64,000 nucleotides of DNA from Arabidopsis thaliana. Lineage: Eukaryota; Streptophyta; Magnoliopsida; Brassicales; Brassicaceae. How positions within the stretch are numbered: position 1 is the first letter of the stretch; every line of letters begins with the position of its first letter. The position numbers were made by a program, and so were the translations under genes. The notes under the pieces are model-generated. The model searched no databases. It was not told the origin of the DNA and saw nothing but the letters and a program-made list of their open reading frames with translations. Location of the stretch: the NCBI RefSeq assembly GCF_000001735.4, contig NC_003070.9:23669971-23733970 (forward strand). Reading direction: 5' to 3'. Below are positions 14,440 through 26,991 of the stretch, piece after piece.

Positions 14440-15437
14440 GACAATTAGTGGGTTTAACAAATGTACCCTCGTATTTTATTTATGTTATGAATTTCTCCAT
14501 ATACATTTAATTTACACATTTTTGTCTATGTTTGTAAATAATTTATTGTAGTAATTTTCTCTCTGGTGTTTTTATATCTTAAAGTCTAAACCCACTAGGG
14601 TATTTTGCATGACATAAGCTAAAGGTAAGAATTGACAAACCTTTTATACTCATTTGCTATTGAAATAGAAACAAATCGAATTTAGCGTGTGATTCGTAGA
14701 GCCATTGACGACAGTGGACTTTTGTTTGAAAAAGGAGAAATTGAAATTTGGTGTCAATGTAACGGATCTGACTTTGAAAAAGTAAAATTTACATGCGGTA
14801 ATTGGTGACGGTAAAAACTTATTTTGTAATTTTTTTTTTTTGTCGGCAAAATATTTTGTAATATTACCAACATTTGCAAAAAATTTAGAATGCAGAGATA
14901 GAAAAACTCTTTCTTCGACTTCAAACTCTCATTAAATCCGTAGAGGAATAGTTATTTTCTAGAAACCATCGAAATTGTTACCAAACCCTCATTTGATTAA
15001 TGCGTTCAACATTTTGAAAATCTTTTTATTTGTGCATTAATGTGATTTTTATTTTTGATCTTACTAATTATATAAATTTAAAATTTATTATATAATTCCG
15101 GCATTCCCCAAGGTCATATTTTAACCAATCAGAACCCGAGGATATTAAATTTGTTGGTCCCGACAATTAAAGAAAAAGTTGTGGGTCAAACTGGTCCTAA
15201 ATAATAGTCAAACTTCTCATTTTTTCTAAGAAACTGATTTGATAAAAAAAAATATCTTCGTTGAAGTGAGGGTGACGAGAAGTTTCTGCTTTCATCAATT
15301 AAAGGTTTACGCGTGAAGCAGATCATCAGGTTCTTATAGATTTTGTAACCGATTTTGATTTATTGCTTTTGCTCTGTATAGTCACTGATTTAGGGTTTTT
15401 CGAATCTGAACTTCTTCTTTTTTGAGTTTCCAAAGCA
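14440..15437. other. Divergent intergenic region between CCT and PLAC8 genes
   Basis: This AT-rich stretch separates two divergently transcribed genes and must hold the PLAC8 promoter. The last 150 bases look like a 5' leader. No other feature was recognised. Confidence 0.5.
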
Positions 15438-17128
15438 ATGGCGGCGTCGCAAGATAAGTTGGATAAGATGAAACTTAGGCAAGATTACCGGAATTTATGG
15501 CACTCCGATCTCATGGGCACCGTCACCGCCGACACTCCCTGTAAATCTCAGTCTCTTTTGTTTTTGTTTTTATGTCTCTTAACTTCATTGTTTTTTCTAT
15601 TGAAGAACTGATTTTTGTTTTTTTCGGGAATTATGAACTTACTTTTTGCAGATTGCTGCATCTCGTGTCTGTGGTAAGTTGTTGTTGATCTATTTGCTTT
15701 TAGGGTTTCGTTGTATCTGAGATTGTTTTTAGGCTTATTTTTGCTTGATTCAATTTTGAGTCTGTATTCATGGTTTTGGTTACATATTTGATTTGTTATA
15801 CATTTTGAATGTAGTGGACCTTGTGTGTCATACATGCTTCGGAGAAGAGCACTTTACAATGACATGTCAAGGTATGTAATTTCTAAACTATTTTGAGAAT
15901 ATTAGTCTGATTTTTTTCTTTGCTAAGATATTGCGCGTCACAGGTATACTTGCTGTGCTGGATATATGCCCTGTAGTGGAAGGTGTGGAGAAAGCAAATG
16001 TCCTCAACTTTGCCTTGCCACTGAGGTGAGACTTCGATTATTTCTGATTTTTTTGGTGAATGTAACATTAGTTTTAACATCAGTGAATGACACTCGTTTT
16101 GTTTGTGTAAACTTATTGAAATGGAAAGTGGAACATGAAACAGTTTATGATTTGGATATTTTCTTTTTCTCGTAGTTGTGTCACTGTGTCTTTCTGGGAC
16201 ATCTGTTCAAATCTTATATAATGTGATTCCGTCATCTTTCCTAGTTTCCTCTGCTCTATATTAGAATTCCGTTGCTCAACTTATTTGACTTAGGAGATCA
16301 CATTATTTACCGATGAGTGTGATGTTCTTGATATTTTGGCATTTAAAACCTGCTTGCAATAATTCAATAGATCTCTTCATGATTCTTATGAATTAGCATT
16401 TGCAATTGAAATTTTCAGGTCTTCCTTTGCTTCGGAAACTCTGTGGCCTCTACCCGCTTTCTTCTGCAGGATGAATTCAACATCCAGACAACACAATGCG
16501 ACAATTGCATAATTGTACTCTCATACTCTCTTTTTCTTCTACTTTTATTGGTTTTACACATGTGTGAAACTAACAAATCTCATCTTGTGTGTTTGAAGGG
16601 ATTTATGTTCTGCCTCAGCCAAGTTGCTTGCATATTCTCTATAGTTGCTTGCATTGTTGGTAGTGATGAACTTTCCGAGGCTTCTCAGATACTCTCTTGC
16701 TGTGCTGATATGGTCTACTGCACGTCTGTATTTACTTCTTGTGATTTTTAGATTCTCCCTCTAATCTATTCATGTTCACGAATTGCTAATATTTTGCGGT
16801 CTTGATTTTCTTGCAGGGTCTGCGCATGTATGCAGGTACTAGAAAGCGAGAATTAGAAACTTATCTGAGCTTCTGAAACTATCTTCTCTTATGGTATATA
16901 TATATAACCCAAAATCCAATTTTCTGCTTGCAGACACAACACAAACTTGAGATGGACAAAAGAGATGGAGTGTTTGGATCGCAGCCAATGGGTGTGCCAC
17001 CAGCTCAGCAGATGTCTCGTTTTGATCAACCTGTCCCTCCTCCAGTCGGATACCCTCAGTCCTATCCACCGCCTGCTCAAGGCTACCCTCCTGCATCTTA
17101 CCCGCCTCCCGGTTATCCTCAGCATTAA
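15438..17128 (+). CDS. PLAC8-family cysteine-rich protein, 232 aa
   Basis: The exons splice in phase from MAASQDKLDKMKLRQDYRNL to a TAA at 17126-17128. The protein is Cys-rich: CCISCLCGPCVSYMLRRRAL (about residues 36-55), then RYTCCAGYMPCSGRCGESKC, then a hydrophobic segment (GFMFCLSQVACIFSIVACIV) and SCCADMVYCTVCACMQTQHK. These Cys clusters are the PLAC8 (DUF614-like) pattern. The C-terminus is a proline-rich XYPPX tail (GYPPASYPPPGYPQH). Small introns separate most coding exons, with coding junctions at about 15541, 16025 and 16516. PLAC8 proteins are membrane-associated and some plant members affect metal handling or organ size, but the role of this member is not shown by sequence. I recall it as At1g63830. 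Confidence 0.9.
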
Positions 17129-20020
17129 GAAATTTAACCAGTATCTTCATTTTATGTGTCAAAGTGTTGTTGTTACTTGGTTTAGGTGTGCAGAACTATT
17201 ATATTGTTCAGCTTTGTCCTCTGCTTATTTCTGCGATTTATTTATTTTGAGGTATTGGTACTCTGGTTATGTCTGAAAAGCTTTTGCTATCATCAACTGG
17301 TTTGTTGACTTTGGTATTTAAGTAAAGAAAAAGAACAACATATGTATTAGTTACCTAACTTGTTAACTCAATTTATAAACTTAGCAAGTTTAGCAAAACA
17401 AAACTAGTTAATTAATTTTGTTCCACAATACCATCAAATCCGAAACCAGACGAATGTTTCAATTCACAATCACAAACTACTTTTATAATGATCCAGCTAT
17501 TACAATCTCAATCTCAGTCTCACTCTCTCTCTCTCTCTCTGGAAATCGCAAAATCCTACACGGAGGGATGAGATATGCAAACCGGTGTGGTTCTGGTTTA
17601 GAACTTATTACCAAACCGATTAATTTTGTGAGAATCTTCTGCATTGATCTCAATCAGTTAAGAATCTAAGTACAGTCTCAAACCGGATTTACAAGCAAGA
17701 GGTAAGAATTGTGGAAAAATAAAACTCGGTGTCAGTGGCTTTTTGGATCGATATACTATCAGAACTTACATATAGCAAACATCATTTGAAAGTCTGAAAT
17801 TTTCATGATCAAAGTTGTTTGCATAAACTCTTACCTGATGAACAAAAAGTGTTTGGTAACATTTTTATAATACAAAAGGTTGATGGTATTAAAGAGGCTA
17901 AATAAGCTAGTTAATGCAAACCAGAGGAGGCTTTTTCCTTTTTTCGGAACATAATTGTCTTTGTAACACATGTGTACAATGTTCACTTTAACTTATTTAT
18001 CGATTGTTTTTGTTCCAATTGGCGCACGAGGGTGGACGTGGAACCATCGAGGATGAGCAATGTTGCTTAGGGTATATCTAGGTATAATGAAAATGTCGAA
18101 AACTATAAACTATAGAGCTAATGATTCATTCATACCATCTTTTGAATTGCCTTTAGGCTTTGTAGTCAAAGTGGGTCAACCACAACAAATGTTCGAAGAG
18201 TTGTATATCAGTTTATAAAACGATATCTCCCACTATATGCTTAAAAAAATCACTGTATTCACAATTTTTTAAATCAAACTTATGTATAGTTTACTCATAC
18301 TACTCTTCTATATTTCAATATAAGTTGTACAACTATCATAGTTTTTTTTTTATAATTGTGAGCAATGTTTTGAATCATCATATAAGATGGCGCAAGTTCT
18401 GGCTGGTAAACCACATGTAATAATGAAATGGTCAAAATAAAATAAATGGTTAAGATTAAACATAATTTACTATACGTTATTTTAACGATATACTATATAG
18501 TTCAAAAGGGTTTAATTTAATTTATGTGGTAAACGGAAAGCAAAAAATGATTAGAAACGTGTGGGCTCTATTGAGTTAGGGTATTGAAAGAAATAAGCAC
18601 ACGCACAGACAAGTCCACGTATGCCACGCCGCGACAGCATAACATACTCCAAAGTTTACATTCACATGGGAAGCTTCCTCGCGTCACGCCTTTGCACAAA
18701 CCAGTTTTACATATTCCACTTTGCAACTCTTTCTATTACGAGACTCCAAATGATTATTTATTTATTTTTGTTTGGCTCTTAAAAGTCCTAATTCCCAATG
18801 ATTAAGAGTTCATTTGTGGTCTCTTGTATAGACGAAAGATTATTTTTTAGTGATTAATGATAGAGATACAACTATATTTATACAAAGAAACCTAACTTTT
18901 TTTTTCCCACACAAAGAACATAACTTGGGATATATATACAAGTAAAAGTTCTAGTTTCAGTAGAAAAGTGTAAATTACACATATTTACTAGATAGCTCTT
19001 ATATACTTATCTTCAATATAAATGATAGATATAGGTTAGCTTATTTTGTCAAAACAAGTAGCAAAATATAGTAAGCAAAAAATATGGTGAATGTATCTGC
19101 TAATTGATCTTTTGACGAAATATGAACAATACATAAGAAACCGGGAGTGAAAAACATGATTAGGATAAAATGATAGTCAAGTGCCACATGTTTCAAACAA
19201 GAATGAAACAAAATGATTATCCCATAGATAGATAGCTCCAGCATTGTCACAATAGATCACATGATAAATCGTAAAGGACACACCAAGCTCCTTTGTGAGA
19301 GACGTGATCAAACAAAAGTCAAATGCAATGTCCAAGATATATCTATATTCATGACGATTTCGCCATTAATTTTTGCTTCTTTCAAGACATGTCATCGGAT
19401 GAGAACCTAAATACATGATGTTAGCACTTGTGGGGAATAATCATATCGGTTTCCGACTTCAGTTTTGTTATTACCACTTATAGAACATTTCAAATACCCT
19501 CAAATACATGTTGAAATATATTAGTTCAGCATGTTATAGGGATGAACAAACAATCTTATCTTCAATGACCTATGCATAATGCTTGTTGATTTTAAATTAT
19601 AAAAGAAAGATATCATTGATGTAAGCCTTTAATCAAAAAACAATATGTCAGTATCATTGAGTTAGCCAGGTGAACAAGTAACAATTAAAAAATAACTTCT
19701 AAACAATGTTTATTAAAATACTGTACTAAAAAACTAACACATTCAGTATTAATCTGTTATAGCAAATGATTTTTTTTTTCCTTAACAAAAAAAAAAAGTT
19801 TACAACTTTATAATAACTCAAAATGTAATTTCATCTTTCAGGGATGGATAAGTACAAATTTTCTTCTTCTTTCTTTTTTCATTAACCTGTAACCACTACC
19901 TTTTTTTTTTTGTTTAATATTTACATCGATCTCACACCAAACCCAATTCCCAATGAAAGTACCAAAAAAAAAGGATTTAATATGTCTTTTTTTTTTGTTT
20001 GGACAAAGATTTAATACGTC
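17129..20020. other. Spacer between PLAC8 and RING-H2 genes
   Basis: It begins with the PLAC8 3' UTR and contains a short CT microsatellite near 17520 and the copia RNase H relic at 19040-19450. No intact gene was seen. Confidence 0.5.
19040..19450 (-). mobile_element. Decayed Ty1/copia RNase H fragment
   Basis: Reading the minus strand across frameshifts recovers the ordered landmarks of a copia RNase H domain: YLGSHPMT, KKQKLMAKSS, EYR, TKELGVS, IYCDNAGAIYL, HVALDYHFI, and finally HISSKDQLADTFT. The order and spacing match the family, including the catalytic D of the YCDN box and the terminal QLAD motif. In-frame stops and frameshifts show it is dead. No flanking LTRs were identified with confidence. 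Confidence 0.8.
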
Positions 20021-20521
20021 CTAAGATGATGATTCATCAAGAAGTTGAGAAGAAACAGCAGAAGATTGAGACCAGAGCCTTTGATTAAACTCCAGTTGAA
20101 GATGATCAGGTATAAACTGTGTACGACAAAGTGGACACGTCATCTGATTATAACCCATCATCCAACGGTCCAAACATCCCCGATGAAATATATGTCGACA
20201 ATTCGTCAGCCGTCGGATCTCGTCGTCGTTCTCGAAATCGTAGAGACACACTGCGCAACACTCGGATTCCGGTCGGTTTATATCCGAGAATCGAACAACC
20301 GGTAACATCTCTCCGGCTAGTATTGCTGCTGAGTCAGGTTTGGTCAACGTGGGTGGTGGGTCGGGCCATGAGGTTGAAACCGGTTCAGGTTCTAAGAAAT
20401 CTGGTAGACCAATGATCTTGAACATTGTGGAGATGAGTTTACGTATCAAACCTAAGAAAGATAACAAGTAGAAAAAGATTTTTGGGAGAAGTAGCTCAGA
20501 ATATCCCACCGGAAAACCCAT
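20021..20521 (-). CDS. RING-H2 finger protein, 166 aa (BRH1-like)
   Basis: A single intronless exon encodes MGFPVGYSELLLPKIFFYLL, an N-terminal hydrophobic segment that may anchor the protein in membrane. A C-terminal RING-H2 domain follows: CAVCLYDFENDDEIRRLTNC, then RHIFHRGCLDRWM, then TCPLCR. The metal ligands C-x2-C...C-x-H-x2-H-x2-C...C-x2-C (about residues 89-132) are complete, which predicts E3 ubiquitin ligase activity. The overall layout resembles the brassinosteroid-responsive BRH1 and XERICO-type small RING-H2 proteins. I recall it as At1g63840. The substrate is unknown. Confidence 0.93.
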   Translation of the reverse strand: MGFPVGYSELLLPKIFFYLLSFLGLIRKLISTMFKIIGLPDFLEPEPVSTSWPDPPPTLTKPDSAAILAGEMLPVVRFSDINRPESECCAVCLYDFENDDEIRRLTNCRHIFHRGCLDRWMMGYNQMTCPLCRTQFIPDHLQLEFNQRLWSQSSAVSSQLLDESSS

Positions 20522-20559
20522 TGCCTCGCCGTTAGAGAGATAAATGATAAGACAAGAGA

Positions 20560-20630
20560 CAGAGAGAGAGAGAGAGAGAGAGTTTTGGATTGTGATGATA
20601 AGGTGGAGAATGGGTGAGATTTATATATAG
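20560..20630 (-). promoter_or_regulatory. RING-H2 gene core promoter and GA-rich leader
   Basis: A TATA box (CTATATATAA on the minus strand, 20621-20630) lies about 100 bases upstream of the ATG. Between them is a short GA/CT microsatellite (20560-20581), a common plant leader element. Confidence 0.65.
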
Positions 20631-22765
20631 GAATAATAACTTAATTAATGTATTAGTACTAATTTAATAGTCAATGAGGTGCTTTGTTTTTTGGTATTTT
20701 GATTCGTTAATAATTGTTCTAGATGAAGGATATTAGCCAGGAATGTGGTGATGATGTTTCTAGAGGTTATACTAGTAAATAATAGAAGACTACTTGACCT
20801 TTTTTTTTTCTATATAATTTAAATAAGGGTTTTAAATAATTTCTTATATGTATTTTACTATATAATAAACTCGTTACTTTCAAATTTCCATTTTAAATCA
20901 GATTTAAACACTAAATTTCTGTTTATTTAATTTTAACTTTCTTACAATTCTTGATTTATGAAGTGGTATAAAAGTTTTAGGAGAAAAGACATGTATACAT
21001 GAAATACATAATGACATAATCAAAGATATTTACAATTGAGTATACATTATTTTTAATACGGTATACGGAGACAGAAATGTAACTTCTGCTTATAGCACCC
21101 AAGAATACACATAATCAACATATTACAAATGAAAAAAAAAAACTCATACCTAGGTTAACCCATGAGGGTTTAAATATATTAAACTTTTCTAAAAATCCCA
21201 AATATTAATTAGTCTATACTTTGGTTCAAAATCGTTCGATTACAAAATAAAAAAAATCGTGTTTTTATTTGAATCTTTGGTTCAAAATTATTGGATTGAT
21301 GTTTTCAATGTATTTTAGCGTAACTGAATTTGGATTTTGACAAAGTCACTACAATACACGACTTATGTATTACGTTGTAATGTGTTAATCGTTAATTGGT
21401 ATGGATTTTGACTGAGTTCTCTTTGAACTTCACTCATGTTCAAAGAGTCACTGCATCATAAATGGCAAAAAAGAAAAGAAAAAAAGAGAGTGGGAACTGC
21501 AACATAAGGGATCAGATCTGGATGAATGATCGAATTTCTGTTCTTAAAATACGATCTTCCTCCTCCAAAGCCGAAGGCTCCATTTTGAAGATGCCATCGG
21601 TGGATCTTGCAGTTTCTTCGCCATTATATTGTTCTCAAAATGCTTCTGATTCTTTATCTCTTTGTTAGATGAAAGAGAAATAAAACAATTTTGGGAATAA
21701 TTATTTTGTTTATAATTTTTATGAGAAATACATCAAAATCAGAGATAAAAGGCTCGTATTTGTTTTACTCGTGATTTAGACAAAATAATACATTGAAACT
21801 CAAATGTAACAAAATCAAATAGAAATTGAATGACAGTGGATGTCACCGTGTCTTTGAAAATACATACAATTCCGTTAGAATACAATATTCAATAACCCCA
21901 CTCTAAAAATTGATCTTTGCCTATAAGCCAAACTAGTCACATTCATAAATTATTAGAATTAAATTAAAATAGTCAGACAGACGACAAATAATCGAGGTGA
22001 AGACAGATAGTTAGGTTCATTTCTTTTCAGTTTGTCTGTACCTCTATTGAACTATGCTATAAGCCTATAAAGTATATAAACTATGAATATATACGTGTGT
22101 ATTTTTTTAAAAAAATTAACTGTTTTAACAAAATATTGCAAAACCATTATTTCTATTTTTAATGTTTTTGTATGAGAAATTTTTGGTCTACATGATTTTA
22201 TTTTCACATGGATGTAAATCATAAAGTATCAAGATTAGTAGTAAACAAAGGTATCACGATTACGTCGTTTTCTATGAAATTTTACCAGATTTTTTAATTG
22301 GCTGTTACGTTTTGGTATAAATATGGGTACCCAAATGTTACTTATGGTTGATAGGATTTGAGTTCAAATGCATATTATGTTTGTATCTTCACATCATTAC
22401 ATGACTAGTTGAACTATCATCAATCTACATATTCGTCATTTGCTATATTAATTACTAGCATTTTGAGAGTGTATACTAAGTATATTAAGACCTAAATTAA
22501 TTACGTAGAAAAGTCCACATAGCTCTTCAATTTGGCTTTTGATTCCGTTATGTCAAATATACTTCTAGAATACAATATTAAGGGATCTATTTCTGAGGAA
22601 GAGCGAAAGTCTCATGTCATATGGGAATCTGACTAATGTAATGAAAGAGCCAAAAGCAGCACTGACCCACCTCACACTCTCTCCATCTTCTCCTCCAACA
22701 TTTCACATTCCAAAATTTAACACTTTCTTTTTTCTTTTGCAACTATAACTATATACATTAACATA

Positions 22766-22818
22766 GTATATATATATATATATATATATACACATTAACA
22801 TATATATATATATATATC
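22766..22818. repeat. (TA)n microsatellite
   Basis: Two TA runs separated by CACATTAACA, in intergenic DNA. Confidence 0.9.
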
Positions 22819-24748
22819 AGTTAAGTACATATACGTCAATTTGTTGATGCATTTATCTAACTTAAATAACATTTCAATAGATAAATTTTCCCATTTGTAT
22901 GTTTAATCCAATAGATTCTTGTCTTGTCAACATTTAAAATGTTCTATGGAGAACTTGAATCCACCACACGGTATTTGGTAAAAGATGCGAGAGAACAAAA
23001 AACATTAGGCTATTTGTCTATCACCTACGTTTAAGTAGATCAAGTTTAATTATCACAAACTCATGTATATATGTGAGTAATATAATTGGAAACAGGGGTT
23101 AGGGAATAACTAATTAGTCTAATATATATCACTAACTGTCAGGTTTTGGCGTTACTAGACAGTAGAGATATATTAACAGGTAGGACAGCTAAATCCAGCC
23201 ATGATTCATCCCTTTTGTCTGGAGTCTGGACAATTAATATAAATACGAAATCAGATTAAGAATATTGAGAAAATAATTAGAGAGAAACTATTATATTTTC
23301 ATATGATTTGGTAACCTAAATGTATTACTCAAGAGCAATGCTCAAAAAATAGTTTATACGATTTTTTTTACTGTGGAAATTAAATAGAGTAAGGACTATC
23401 GTGAATATAGGTTACGCATTTTTTTTTTTTTTTACGGTCTTTTATATGAAGGTCACTATTCAATGATTATAGATTTTTTTCGTATTAAGTTTTCTCCGTT
23501 TTAATTTTTAAAACTTTTATTTCCACTTATTTTCAAGGGTTAAATCATTTTTTGTAATTCTTACTCAGTATAATTATCGTTAGAGAATTTTTATATTTGA
23601 AAATGAAAGCATATTTATAATTTCAATATAGTTTTTTTAAAATCAAAGATACCTAATTTATCCTAATAAAAATTGTATATTTGCTTTTGTTATGTACGGA
23701 TTACTGTAGTGACAACATGTTTTGCTTTAATTATTCGTTACAGGATTTAAAAATTATTATATGAAAGAGGATACAATAAAAAAAAACATTACAAGAATTT
23801 TGCTTTAAATTAAAAAAAAAGTAGAGTAAACATCTTTAAGTTGAAAATTGTCTGCTAATTCAACGGAAAACTACAAAATTCATTCCAGTTTTGCAAGTCA
23901 GACACTGTCGTTTTGTCAGTAAGCGACCAACTAATCACTCTATTATTTTAAACAACCAGCTAAACCATAATTAGCATATACTGTGTGTCTTTCTCAATCA
24001 ACTTTATTCAATACAACCAATTCCACATTAGAACCAATTTTTTTTTTTTTTTTTGGTGTTCAGACTAATTCTGAAAACCCCTAAATTTTAAGCTACTACT
24101 AATTTTAAAACAAATCTGAGCTCTAATAATTTTTATATTAAATATGAATAAATCATACTATGTTAAATAATGATTGGTCATGAGGACTGACTTGGACCAC
24201 GCGGCCTTTTTCTTTTCCTTTCCCACAGGAATAAAATTATTTTAATTACCTTTTATAATGGATCGTCTCTTTCTAACAATTTATACAAACATATTTTATT
24301 ATCCGTATATGTCAGACCGTACACTTTGCCTGTATCGACACACGATGTATGTTGGTGCGGACTTTACTCATACATCTAAAATATTTGTAACACAAAGTTT
24401 CCAACAGTGAAAAACGAATTAGGAAAAAAATGCAAGAAGTTCACAAACAATCATTTTGTTTATATTTTAATGTTTTAGAGAATCAGTTTTGTTTGTAATA
24501 ACTTACAAAAAAATGTTTTTATAAAAATAATAGAATGGAAATGTTTATAAATAGATGGAATGCTAATTTATCTATTTATTATCTAATACTAACAATTGTT
24601 ATATAAAAAAAACCATAATACTATTACTAACAATTGTTTGTTTCCACTGAGATCTGTCGCAAACAACACAAGTCATACAGTATTAATAATGATCAAATAT
24701 GTTTGTTGTAGATGTGTTCAAACTTCAAACACAGTCATCATTTTTTAT

Positions 24749-24946
24749 TTATAATTCTGAGTCTGAATATGATGTATATTTTAGAAGTAAGATAAGAAGA
24801 GACAGTAAAAGATCTTTAAAAGAAAGAAAAAGAGTTGATACAAGAACATGAAATAGTACAAAGACAGCTAATACAAGAACTGAAGCAGCGAATCTATTGT
24901 CTCCCTCCCCCTTCTCTTCTAGCAGGCAAACTAACGTGCCTTCCAT
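24749..24946 (-). CDS. Candidate small hydrophobic protein, 65 aa
   Basis: The frame opens with MEGTLVCLLEEKGEGDNRFA and continues into a strongly hydrophobic stretch (about residues 20-56) that could span the membrane once or twice. A TATA-like word lies about 45-50 bases upstream on the minus strand and a GA-rich leader lies between. A two-codon upstream frame (ATG AGG TGA) sits just before the start. There is no recognised family and no splice evidence. This may be chance. Confidence 0.2.
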   Translation of the reverse strand: MEGTLVCLLEEKGEGDNRFAASVLVLAVFVLFHVLVSTLFLSFKDLLLSLLILLLKYTSYSDSEL

Positions 24947-26991
24947 TCACCTCATTCTTTCTTTCTTTCTTCACTTTTTCAATTCGTCCTAATATATAAA
25001 TATTTGTTTAGATATTTTTTTAACTAAATTCTTTTTATTTTAACTTTATTGAAATAAGATTAATTGTTTCATGTCTATAAACAAGATATAAATTTGTTTA
25101 GCTGAACTATATATACAACTTAATAAATAAATTATAGCCAAATTAAAAGAGTTTGGACGTTTTTCTTTATTAAAAAATGAACAATGAATAAGACTTTTGG
25201 GTCATTCATTAATATTTATAAGTTTCAACTATTACTATGATGAGTACAAAAAAAACAAAAAAAAAACAAAAAAACTATTACTATGATGAGTATTTAGTTT
25301 TTTCTTGTCTTAAAAGATCTCTATATGTATGGTTGATAATAGGTTTAATGGAATCGATTATCTTAACTCTGTCTACGCAAAGTGACAAATTACTTTTTCT
25401 TTAAACCATATTCTTATCGCCCACCAAACATCATGTAAATTTTTAAATATTGACCTGACCACATAATTTTTTAATCTGTAATGTTGGTTGTTATTTTCAC
25501 CTGTCCTTTAGAAAAAGAAAAAGCTTCATTTCTTGTCTCTTTTTTTGTTCACTTTATTATTGTTCTTTCTTCAAAATCAAATTCTAGCTTTTTGATATTT
25601 AAAATCACTCGTTGACATATAAATAAATATATATACTGTACGGCTAAACCGTATGTAACTGGACTAATTGGGCCATTCGTTAGAAAAACCCTATCTGGTT
25701 ACATGTACAAAACTGGACCATAAAATATGGGCCATTTGCACACAAAAAACATATGGGCCAATGCTTCATTACACTCGGCCTATGAGGCTATGACCCAAGT
25801 GTATATGACCTTTGTTAGTAACTTGGCATCAATTCAAATTGTTTGTGGTGCCCAATTAGTTCTTATTATTACAAGATGACCAAATGTAGCCAATCCTTTA
25901 TACAATAGTAAAAACTCTAACTAAAACACATATTACAAACATTTTGTTATAGAAAACCATAAGAATTTATATCCTTAAATGAGTTTCTAATCAGTGTAAA
26001 AAAAACACTTGATTTGTTATGACTTAATTATCAGCTGTCACTCTATAGTATAATACATCCCTTTCTTTGATTTATTCATTGATAGTTAGTGATCAAGAAC
26101 TTTTAAAGTCAAATTATAACCAATCATTATCAAACATAAAATATGATTAAATCTAACAAAAAATGATTATATGATGGAATAAAACAAAATAAATTGATGA
26201 TGGTGAAAGAATGATTGTCTCCACACAGTATATAGAAGCACCAAAATAAAAGTCGTCATCACAATGTCGTGCGTGGCTATGATGCATTTGGGCTTTGGCC
26301 CACACTACAAACAAAAATCCGTTGAAATTTGTACAAGAAAAACAGTTTACTTTTTGCCTCTCCAAAAATATCTTTATTTATTAATAACAAACTAATTTAG
26401 TATTATTATTTTTAATCCAATTTAAACCAAATTTTATTGAGACAATTTTAGTTGTATTTTTTCATTTTTTTTCTAAATTCAATAGAAGCAAAAGTAAAAG
26501 CTCTATGGAACTGCTGACACCTAATTAAATACTCAAAGTTTAATATGATAATGATTAATTCGAGAAATAACGAGCATCTTTGTTAGTACCGAAGCTCTAT
26601 AAATAAATATTATCCACAGCGATAACGATAATATTCCATCGATAAAAATCACAAAAGTAGCTGCCAAAAAAATGAAAAATCACGAAAACTATAATATATA
26701 CACATTTTATATAAAAAGAAAAAAATATGCACTAAATTCTAAGCGTTGTGCATTTATCACTCCTGGCACTGTCGATGCCTACAATCACGAGACTCATAAC
26801 AACAACCACCTTCAAAATCTCGGGTTCTCGGGTCCGGTTCAATTCCGGTTTTTGACCCGAACCTGTTTCCGTCTTCTTCTCAACGGTTATGCTTCTGAAG
26901 TGATATCACCACTCTCTCTCGTCTGAACCTGAATTTTCAACCCGACCCGACTCCAACTTCGTTTTCGGATCCGAAAGGATCTCCACCGGTC

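Larger units (their letters stand above)
20640..26640. other. AT-rich spacer, no confident gene
   Basis: Six kilobases without a recognisable coding domain. It contains a TA microsatellite at 22766-22818, several A or T runs, one weak small-ORF candidate at 24749-24946, and a patch with TGGGCC/GGCCC words and an AAACCCTA-like word near 25660-25800 that resembles promoter motifs but has no evident gene beside it. Confidence 0.5.

Noticed and set aside
21462..21668. 68-codon frame starting MAKKKRKK
   Set aside because: No family motif, no promoter or splice context, and a low-complexity start; more likely chance.
26153..26365. 70-codon minus-strand frame
   Set aside because: No recognisable motif, and AT-rich hydrophobic codons are expected by chance here.
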